Origin: Armigeres subalbatus
Lineage: Eukaryota > Arthropoda > Insecta > Diptera > Culicidae
Direction of reading: 5' to 3'
NCBI RefSeq assembly: GCF_024139115.2
Contig: NC_085139.1
Span: 7,659,533 to 7,723,532 of the forward strand
Length of the DNA: 64,000 nt
Within the stretch, counting starts at the first letter, position 1; every line of letters begins with the position of its first letter. Of this stretch, positions 55,392-64,000 are shown piece after piece. Position numbers and translations under genes: made by a program. The notes beneath the pieces were generated by a model. That model made no database searches, had not been told where the DNA came from, and was given only the letters and a program-made list of their open reading frames with translations.

Positions 55392-55440
55392 GTTAAAAGG
55401 GTCCCCCCTCGGGGCGCAACATTACCCTGCTTGCCATTTC

Positions 55441-57681
55441 ACTCCTTTTCACTCGCGGAACGTTAGGAAGGGTCCCCCTTTGGAAAAAAAAATTCAAAAT
55501 CGAAAAAAGTTTTCAAAAACTGCTGCAATGCATTCAAATGAACGCAAATAAATGTGAATTGATGGAAATAACTGAATCATTTCCCTGAAGTTTAATGTTG
55601 ACCTCTCTTATGTGCTTTTGACACATTCCAGCGTAACGCGACACCATGAGGAGCCGACTTTCAGCGAGAAATTAGGTCTGCATTCGAAAATTAGCCTCGG
55701 GGACATATGATTAAACAGATGTAAAATTATCCTCACTAAATTTTCTTTCTGATAGAATATTCATTTTGAGTTTTTTCGCTTTGAATATGATAAATATAGC
55801 GCGCTGCATTTCGTAACGCGACACCATCGCTGAATTGCACTTTTTCGCATTTTGAAATGCAATTGCGCTTTTCAGCTCTGGTATATGGTTTGGAGTCTCG
55901 ATTTATTCAAAGCTTTTCTCGTATACATCAACAGAAATGAGGCTGTGAATTAAAATCGCAGGAAAAAACGGAAATTATAATGAAAATAACTGAATTGATA
56001 TGAACACCGCCGCGTTACGCTGATCGACAAACAGTCTCCTGCAAATGGTGTCGCGTTACGCAAACGTGTTTATCGTTGATAGAATACGTAATTTCAGCCG
56101 ATTTCGATGCGACATGTTATATTCGACACAGAATATTATCACATTATCTATCGTTGAATGTAGTTCGAGTTGGTGGTTACGATCTGGAGTTTCAGTTATT
56201 AAAGTTTGAGGGACTAACCGGCACAAATATAGAATTGAACCAATTCTTTTCGTATCACATATTCAGTTTTAGAAACAAATTAAATGGTAATGGGTTTTCC
56301 TATTTTTGTATTAGTCACACCTAAGTATGACCCGGATCGGTTTTTAAGTACGTGGTCAGACGATCGATCCCCCTAGAAGTGAGTTTTTTTTACACTGAAA
56401 AGTTCTATATTGCCTTTTTTCTACGTTAACCATTTTGAAAGGTGATGATGACCCAAGAAGCTCAGCAATGTTGAAGAGGAATATTTCTGTCGTTTTTTAT
56501 TCTACGTTTCTACTGGAACTGGACCGAGCCGAATGGAGAAGACTCTTATATACCGCACAGGCCACTTCGGCCTTAGTCTGAATAAATAATTCTACTGGAA
56601 CGTTGTCTGTTTTCAACTTTTTATTTATTTCCGAAAAGATTGGAATACGTCTCATGTCTCAACCAATGTTTATCACAAGAACGTATGCGTCGTGCTCTGA
56701 GTGCACTACTTTCAACTACATTTTTAATCTTTACGCTATCATCAACACTACTTAGAAAATAAATACTCAATTTTGAAAATAGTGTTTATATCCTGGTGTA
56801 AAATAATCATCTTATTATTGTATATTCATTCAGGTCAAAGCGAAGTTCATTAGGATGCCTGATATAATATGTCTATAATATGCCCAATGCTGGTTCATCT
56901 CGATTAACATAAAATGGAAATTTTTTTTTTCAATTTATCATTCAGCAACTCTTTGTTAACCTTTTCGATAGGCCCTTATTCTTGCATTGGTTTGGTGAAG
57001 TTTTTTGCCTGACGCTATTCATTATATTTTCGACTACCGGTGACCAACGCTCTTAAATTATTTCACCGATATTGACTGTGAAAATCTCTGTTAAAGTTCC
57101 TAAGATGAAATATCGACTAGATTGACGTATGTTCACGGCATCTTCTTTGAGCGCTGACATACTCGGCTGTGACGATCTTGGTCAAAGAATAAAAAATGCC
57201 GAGCTAGTGAGAGCGAACGAAAGGAAAATTAACTAAAATATGAAAAATCATCAAATTAAATGGAGAAAAGAAAACACGAGTCTTTCGGTTCCTCAAAGCT
57301 AAAAATATGTTTAAAAATCAAGATAAAACTTGTATTAAAAAACATAACTGCGGCTCCGTAACGCTTCACGTCAGATGAGTCTTTCAAATAAACGAACCAT
57401 TGAAAAAAATATAATCATACTTGGCATCCACACACAAGTTTGACGGTTCGTGACATGGTAGAAGGAAACCGTGTTCGTTAGCAAACTGTTAGTTACGTTT
57501 ACTCATATGAGTGGCATGGGGATATTGCGTGGAAAAAAAAAGTTTTAAAAATGATTCGAAAAAAAAACTCAGTTTCACGTGACTTATTAACGGACAACCC
57601 CAAAGGGGTCACCAAACACCAAACATTTGTAATTTCCCTCTACTCCGTAACATTTTTGTGTGTTAACCTATTTTTTGTAGT
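55441..57681. other. AT-rich spacer with repeated ATGGTGTCGCGTTACG motif
   Basis: No gene recognised. The 16-base motif (or its complement) is at 55632, 55812 and 56045 and again at 58542 and 58709, beyond the foldback element. A partial match is at about 56010. Confidence 0.5.
56520..56589 (+). mobile_element. 70-bp RTE 3' end with 12-bp TSD
   Basis: Only the last 70 bases of the JAM-like family (GACCGAGCCGAATGGAGAAG ... CGGCCTTAGTCTG, AATAAATAA tail) are inserted between perfect copies of TTCTACTGGAAC (56508-56519, 56590-56601). Extreme 5' truncation. Confidence 0.92.
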
Positions 57682-57689
57682 ATGGAGAG

Positions 57690-58388
57690 TAGACTGGCCC
57701 AGATTAGTATGGGGAGAAAAAAATGTTGTCGAATTCCACGGGGCACCCCCCAGAATTGTGTCTTTGGTTGAGAAAATCAATATCTGAAAATTTCAGCTCA
57801 ATCGCTTGTTGCATAAGCTGGCGCATTTGATTTGAAGTTTGTATGGGGATTTCAGCCAAAATGTATAGGAAAATACACCTCCGTCACTCATTCGATCTGG
57901 AAATTGGTTCTGATTGCTCTATTGACCTCAGAATTGCAAAAACGGCAGTTTGTATGTTACATAGCAATTTCACAGAACATTGCATGATGATTAAATGAAC
58001 TTTTATATAGTTTTCGGCTGATTTATTAGGAGCTGATTTGTGTATTTTTGGATTTTTTGATCGAATCGCATCAGCCGAAACCTATATAAAAGTTCATTTA
58101 ATCATCATACAATGTTCTGTGAAATTGTTCTGTAGCATACCAACTGCAGTTTTGCAATTCTGAGGTCAATCGAGCAATCAGAACCAATTTCCAGATCGAA
58201 TGAGTGACGGAGGTGTATTTTCCTATACATTTTGGCTGAAATCCCCATACAAACTTCAAATCAAATGTGCCAGCTTATGCAACAAGCGATTGAGCTGAAA
58301 TTTTCAGAGATTGATTTTCTCACCCAAAGACACAATTCGGGGGGTGCCCCGTGGAATTAGACAACTTTTTGATTTCTGGGCCAGTCTA
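57690..58388. mobile_element. 699-bp foldback element, 8-bp TSD, hAT-like
   Basis: Inverted arms of about 330 bp each (57690-58020 and 58075-58388, a few indels) around a spacer of about 55 bp. The ends are TAGACTGGCCCAG and its complement; ATGGAGAG flanks both sides (57682-57689, 58389-58396). An 8-bp duplication is typical of hAT transposases. No coding capacity. Confidence 0.92.
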
Positions 58389-58396
58389 ATGGAGAG

Positions 58397-59891
58397 TTAC
58401 CAAATGACACACCCCGTTAAACCCCCAATTTTGTTACGCTATTCATGTACCAGCCCTAAATTACTTGAAAGAAACCATTGTGATACTGTATCAATAAACC
58501 GAAAGCATTTTATCCCTTATTACAGAAGCACATTCAATTCGCGTAACGCGACACCATATTTTTGTACCTAGTGTAACTTCATGGAAAATGGTCCAATTTT
58601 GGATCTTAATACACTAAAAGAAAGCTCTTGACGAGTACTAAGAGAATCCGAAATATTACTTTTCCAATGTTTGTATCTTTTGTCTAGTATCAATTATACG
58701 ACTATTTTCGTAACGCGACACCATTTCAATGTCACTGTTTTTAAAGTACAAATATTTCATGTAAACTAAAATTTTCGAAGCAATACAATGTGCACACAAA
58801 AAGATCATTAAAAACTGTATTTAATTACGTATTCATCAATACATTTTCACCCAAATAGGTGCTATAGAGCACATTTGTAAAAAAAAAATGATTAAGGAGT
58901 CTTTTTTATACTAAAAGTCTGCTACTTTGATTGGCTATTAAACAATGTTCCGAAAACATTTTTCAGTGGAAGAAATGTTTTTCTTGTAATTCAATATGTA
59001 TGTTTTCCTGTCCTACAGATATTGGATCCTAATTTTTAGTTTGAAATTTTGGTCCCTTGGTGTAGAAGTGCGTGGATTGTGTCTTTTCTTGTTTTATAGT
59101 ACACGAGAAAGGTACCATCACCGCTAGGTGGATTATCCTGGTTTTTTTTTAAATAAATTTGCTTAAAACACATACGACCTTTCTATAAATTATTCGAGGG
59201 TCGTTTTTTTTAAATTAGTGGAAAATGATCCATCTCCTACACCGAAAATATGTGACAAGTTTCAATCGAATCAACTATCATTAAGTTTGGTCGATGTGTC
59301 ATCCTCTGTGGTTTTTTTCATATTCATGGTGGGAGCTAAAGAGATCCTGAAATGAATAAATTTTGAAAAGATTCTACTAATTTGCAAAAGAGCTTTTTAA
59401 TTCTACAACTTTATTTCAGATATTTTATAATTATAATACATTCTATGATTTGAAGTGTAAGGACGAAAAAGGCTTTTTTTTGGTATACTAGGTCGCAATG
59501 TTTTGAATAGCGAAAAGAACATAGTCTCCTGGATTAAAGACTAGACTTAAATAATATCTAATTGATTCTAATTTCTAATCTCTAAAATGGGAAGATCTTC
59601 AAAATAATTATTTGAACTTCATTGGACAGATGCAGTGGCGTTTCCCTAACCTCAATCTACCTGTGCACTGGACTTAAATTTAAGGAAGTAGTGTGCGAAA
59701 ACGCATAGAATAACTAGATTATGATTAGTTTAAACGACTTTGATCATTTTATTTTCCATTTGGGCTGTCAAAATATCAAAATCTTCATTTTTTAGGTCAG
59801 TGCACAGGTAAAAAGTGAGGTTACGCGACGCCACTGGACAGATGTACGTACATGGATATTGGACATGCAAGCTTGAGGTTAATAATATATG
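58397..59891. other. AT-rich spacer
   Basis: No gene recognised. Holds two of the GCGTAACGCGACACCAT motifs (58541, 58709). Confidence 0.45.
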
Positions 59892-59899
59892 TACACAGT

Positions 59900-62845
59900 C
59901 AAGGGTGTAGCCAGAGGCCCCCCCCCCCCCTAAATTTTGGAAAGATTGAACGGGTACTGAAATGAATTCCCTCAAACATGTGCACTTTACGATCCAATCA
60001 TATACATAAATAGGTGGTTGAAATTCAAAAGATTCCCAAAACTTATTAGGGCATCCAGGATCCATAATATATGAAAGTTCAAAACAACTCGAAACATTTC
60101 GGGCTCAAAAATTATCCTTGAAATCCTTCTAGAAGCTCCCCTGGGAACTTCTGAATTCCTCCGGAAAATTATCCACAAATTCCTCTGAAAATCGTTCGAA
60201 AATCCTTCTCATGTAATTGTAATTCCTTCTTATCTAGAAACCCCCCACTAATTTTTCTTTTAGGAAATTCACGAGGAAATTCCTTAAAGATTTCTTTTCT
60301 TCTCTCCAAGATTTACTTCTAGATATTTCTTCGGCTATTCTCTCTTCAGGAAGAATCCGGCATTTCCTTCAGGCATGCATTCGAGAGTTCCGTCAAGAAT
60401 ACATACGGCATTTCTTCCCAAAATTCTAATCCATAATTTCACTTGTAAATCTATAAGAAATTCCTTCGGAAATTCTTCTAGGAACTTCTTCGGGCATTCC
60501 TCTCGGAACTCTTCCTTTAATTCCTCCGGGATTACTTCCAGGGAATTCCTCCGGAAGTGCTTGTGGGAGTTCCTCCGGGAGTTCTTCCAGGAGTTTTTCC
60601 AAGAAATTCGCCAGTAATACCTCCAGGAACTTCACAGGGAATTCCTGGACGATATTTGGCAGGAATTTCACGGGAATGTGATTTCGGAAGTTCCTTCAGA
60701 AATATTATTCTCTTCCTCTAGGGTATTTCACCAGATGTTCCTCTGAAGTTCCACCAGTAGTTCCTTCGGAATTCAATCAGGCTTTCTTCCAGGAATTCAT
60801 TTAGCATTTCTTTAGGCATTTATCTACAAATTCCTCCAGAAGTTCCTCGGAGAATTTCTCTGGGAGTTCTTACGGGAATTCCTCCGGGAGGTTCTTTTAA
60901 GAATTCTTCCAGGAGTTCCTCCTGGAATTCTTACGAAAGTTCCTTTGGGAGTTCATCCTAGAATTCTTACGAGAGTTCCTCCAGGATTTCCTCCGGAAAT
61001 TCTTCCTGTAGTTCTTCAATAAATTCCTCCAAAAGTTCCACCGGCAGTTCCTCCGAGAATTCCTCTGATAATTTCTCCGGAAATTCCTATAGAAAATCCC
61101 CCGGGAGTTCCTCCGGAAATTACTCTGGGAGTTCCTTTTCAGAGAAACACCCGGAGAAACTGCCGGTGGAACTCCCGGAGGGATTCTCGTAGAAACTGCT
61201 GGTGGATCTCCCGGAGGAATTCTCGAAGGAACTGCCGGAGGAGCTCCCGTAAGAACTCCCGGAGGAATTTCAGGAGGAACTCCTAGAAGAATTCCTAGAG
61301 GACCTCCCGGATGAGCTCCCAGAGAAACTATCGGAAGAACTTCGGGAGGAATTTACTGCTTAATTTCTGATAAAAGCCTAAATGATTTCCTGAGAAAAGC
61401 CTGAATACTTTCCTGGAATAGCTTCTGGTGGAACTCCTGGAGGAATTTCCAGAAACTGGGAGGAATTGCTGGTGGAATTCCCGTAGGAACTCTCGAAAGA
61501 ATTTTTCTGGAAGAATTTCTGAAGAAATTCCCGGGATAATTTTCAAAGGAACCCCGGGGATGATGATAGAGGAAACTACCCCGGGGAAACGACCAGAAGC
61601 ATTCTCGGACACAAGAGAATTCATCTTATAGACAAATCTCGTCTAGCTGAAACCTTTGTTGGGGTTTGCAGCTGGACCATCATCATCATCAGAGGACCTC
61701 CCTGAGAATTCCCTGTGGAGCTCGCAGAGAAATTCTCGGAGAAGCTTCTGGTGGAAAATCTATATAAATTCCTGAAGAAGCTTAAATAAATTCCAATTCT
61801 GCCGAAATTCCCGGAACTGCCGATAGAACTACCGGAATAATTCTCGGAGGAAATCCTAGAGAAATTTTTGGTGGAAATGCCGGAGGAACTCCTGGAAGAA
61901 TTCCAGGAGGAATTTTCGGAGAAACTCCTGGAGGATCTCCCAGTGGAAATCTTGAAGTTTCGACCGGAATTCTTTCAGGATTTCATTGAGAATTAATCTA
62001 GGAATTGCTCCGAAAATTCCATTGTTGATTTCATTTTCGGTATAATTTCTGTATAAATTTCCGGTAGAATTCCTGGAGAAATTCTTTGAAATTTTCACAA
62101 GAAATTATTCGAAACAATTCACGGAAAATTTTACGGAATTTACACAAGAAATTCGAAGATTTTTCGTGAAATTCTCAGGAATGTTTACTGCCAATTCTGC
62201 GGAATTTCCACGAAATATTCTTATTCTTAAAAATTATGGGATACAGCACGAAATTATTTGAATTATAGCAGGGAATTCTGCAGAACTGCAGAAAGAAGTT
62301 CGTGAAGATTTTCTTGGAGTAAATAATGGTGGAATTTTCGGATCAATTTATGGTGGAAAATTTATGTTGGAATTCCTAAAGACACTGCCGAAGAAGTTGC
62401 TGGAGACATTCCTAAAGAATCCCTGATAGAATTTCGGATAGAATGCCAGGAGCAATTGTAGAGGAATTCCTGGAGAAAGCTTGCATATTGATTTTTCTGC
62501 CTATCTATATAATAAATATTATTTCAGAGAGGATTTGTTTAGAAATTCAGATGTATGGTTCTCGTTTTCCTTAAACTTATGGAAGAATGCATGATTTTTA
62601 TAATAATTGTTATGGCCGATTGTATATTCTTTCTGAATACAAAGTTCGTTAATATTTTTCACACTTTATTTAAAAATATCTGATGAGCAATAAATCACGC
62701 ATTTTTAAATCCATTATCGTTTCGATTGGGTTTGGATTTGGTTTCATATTCATGTGTTTTTTATAAAACTACTATAAAATTACGATTTAGTAGACCAAAA
62801 AAGTTGACCCCCCCCCCCCTTTTCGAAATCCTGGCTACGCCCATG
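59900..62845. mobile_element. hAT-like non-autonomous element carrying an inverted minisatellite
   Basis: Ends CAAGGGTGTAGCCAGA (left) and, in reverse complement, CATGGGCGTAGCCAGGA (right), each followed within 10-20 bases by a C/G run. TACACAGT is duplicated at 59892-59899 and 62846-62853. An 8-bp TSD and CA(A/T)GGG ends point to hAT. The 2.9-kb interior lacks a transposase and is mostly a 12-bp minisatellite array. Confidence 0.88.
60115..62480. repeat. 12-bp minisatellite with central orientation switch
   Basis: Unit TTCCTCCGGGAG/TTCCTCCGGAAA on the left; from about 61137 the array reads as its complement (CTCCCGGAGGAA, TTTCCGGAGGAA). The two halves are roughly 1.0 and 1.3 kb and degenerate. 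Because 12 is a multiple of three, long repetitive open frames (EELPEELPEA-like) appear on both strands; these are not genes. A short non-repeat stretch lies near 61620-61690. Confidence 0.9.
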
Positions 62846-62881
62846 TACACAGTATACGGCCATGTTCACCGTTTACCTAGA

Positions 62882-63056
62882 TAGGGGAACTGTTCCGTTT
62901 TCCATCTCACTGAACATATATTAATCTCATCGCGAAACAAAGAAATACGGCACCAATTGCATCGCTTCTTTTTGCTAACATGCGTGCTCACTGCTGAAAA
63001 AAATCACAAATCATTGCTTTGTTTTTTGTGAGACCAATATCAGAGCTATGAGATGA
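62882..63056. mobile_element. MITE family M2, copy 2, right end decayed
   Basis: ATAGGGGAACTGTTCCGTTT and the interior words (CATCTCATCGC, GAAATACGGCACCAA, AACATGCGTGCTCACTG, GCTATGAGAT) match 30407-30624. The right terminus is no longer a good inverted repeat and an internal stretch of about 20 bp is absent. Confidence 0.78.
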
Positions 63057-64000
63057 AGTCCAGGAGCAGTAACCCTAATTTAGTTGTGATCGAAAAATGT
63101 CGCAGCTTTTTTGGCAAGGGGATATACAATTTAATCAAACTTTCTTATTTCTATACTTGGTACAACCGTTGAGCCGGACTGAAATCATTGATTTAATTTA
63201 TTAAATGATCGACGGCAATGAAAGTGAATGTGACAATGATTGTCAGTGAACATCTAAAAAATCCGTGTTACATATTAGGAATTTGGAACTTTGCCAAACA
63301 ACTGATCACACGATTCAATGCGTGCAAAAGTATTATGACAAAATTACAAATCTGATTGTGAAAGAATATTGTTTATTATTACAAGCGACCCTTTCATGGC
63401 GCGTTCCGATTTGAAGTATGGTGTATGAAAACCGACATTTTTTTTTTAATTTACTTTTCAAATTTTCTGGAGAAGGTCACAATTGGATAAGGTGAGGACC
63501 AAGTTCAACATATCCCCAACCTAATTTACGCCAAAGGTTATAACGGAAGAAGAATATTACAATGTGCAGATGTGATAAATGACCTTTTTATGCGAACTTA
63601 CTGATACATTCTTCCCGAAAGTATCATCATAAGAGAAGTAGAATAATGACCCTCCATTGGACAGAAATCAATGCATATTAGAGAAGGTTAGGTATTTCCG
63701 TTCACGCGAAACAAAAGTAATCGACGATAATAACGCCTCTTGGCGGTACTGAATTTGTAGCCCGCGGCCGTTGTATGTTCCTATGAGCAGCTTGCGGCGT
63801 TTAGACAAATATTTAATCGGAAATTTGGATATGATTGCCGTTGACAAATATGTGCTCAATTGATCGAAACACCGTCAAGCAATGATTTCCCATGCTATAT
63901 AAACGGAAGTGCTATGACAAAAGATACCTTGAAAAATGTGGCCCCCAGTGATTGTAATCACAACTCTGGGATTAGTATCCGGTCAAGCCTTCCTCGAGCA
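63057..64000. other. Terminal spacer, no gene recognised
   Basis: AT-rich sequence with short open frames only. A TATATAAA word near 63896 could be a promoter for something beyond the window, but nothing supports this. Confidence 0.4.

Larger units (their letters stand above)
50940..55440 (-). mobile_element. R1-clade non-LTR retrotransposon, degenerate
   Basis: Minus-strand order: short 5' UTR, ORF1 with CCHC knuckles, TAATG stop-start overlap to ORF2, endonuclease, RT, and a C-terminal CCHC-type zinc motif (FCPACINVE-TPEHVIFDCPRF). Size and layout fit the R1 clade. It is interrupted by a 700-bp LINE fragment (53391-54090) and has many stops. It is not in an rDNA context, so this would be a non-rDNA R1 lineage or a stray copy. 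Confidence 0.85.

Noticed and set aside
60375..62098. Long open frames with EELPEELPEA- or REFLREF-like repeats on both strands
   Set aside because: They result from the 12-bp minisatellite unit, whose length is a multiple of three; composition and strand symmetry rule out a gene.

Overview
This window looks like a mosquito chromosome segment, most likely a culicine such as Aedes. It is AT-rich, holds one recognisable single-copy host gene (an insect ionotropic receptor, 30.8-32.9 kb, minus strand, one 64-bp intron), and is otherwise almost entirely transposable elements (TEs), their nested fragments, miniature inverted-repeat elements (MITEs) and minisatellites. The species is inferred from the mix of element types (BEL/Pao, RTE/JAM-like, R1, Jockey, CR1-like, LOA/I-like, tRNA-derived SINEs) and was not confirmed by any search. 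Layout: 0.87-6.67 kb is a dead BEL/Pao retrotransposon (minus) with a MITE inside its integrase; an LTR-like stretch lies upstream near 7.2-7.9 kb. 8.8-12.3 kb has two broken RTE copies (plus), a SINE and MITEs. 12.6-19.9 kb is one old CR1-like element cut into four pieces by three later insertions. 19.9-22.0 kb has no recognised gene. 22.1-29.3 kb is a cluster of degenerate minisatellites (an AATCCA-type array twice, a ~53-bp family, a GCGAAATG family, a CGGAGTCC family) around a second RTE-like element. That element is broken by a 0.8-kb insert carrying a TATA/CCAAT promoter-like block and two histone-type 3' stem-loops, and by a MITE with a 4-bp target-site duplication (TSD). 29.3-30.1 kb is another RTE fragment. 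The ionotropic receptor follows, and 33-35.8 kb shows no gene. 35.8-37.6 kb is the 5' half of a Jockey-type element; 37.9-38.5 kb is a near-perfect 275-bp-armed palindrome with a tRNA-like sequence in each arm. 40.4-48.7 kb contains a MITE, a tandem duplication of about 2.16 kb carrying an RNase H-bearing LINE fragment, and a full-length but frameshifted RTE element with a 12-bp TSD. 50.9-55.4 kb is an R1-clade element (minus; TAATG overlap between ORF1 and ORF2) invaded by a 700-bp deleted LINE with an 8-bp TSD. 57.69-58.39 kb is a 699-bp foldback element with an 8-bp TSD. 59.9-62.85 kb is a 2.9-kb hAT-like element (8-bp TSD) whose interior is a 12-bp minisatellite that reverses orientation in the middle. 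How it fits together: the window is mainly a record of successive insertions. Several nesting orders can be read exactly because removing the insert plus one TSD rejoins the host element's reading frame. The only feature likely to be an active host gene is the receptor. The most unusual structures are the hAT-like element carrying an inverted minisatellite, the insert with histone-type stem-loops, the tRNA-bearing palindrome and the tandem duplication with a breakpoint inside a LINE.
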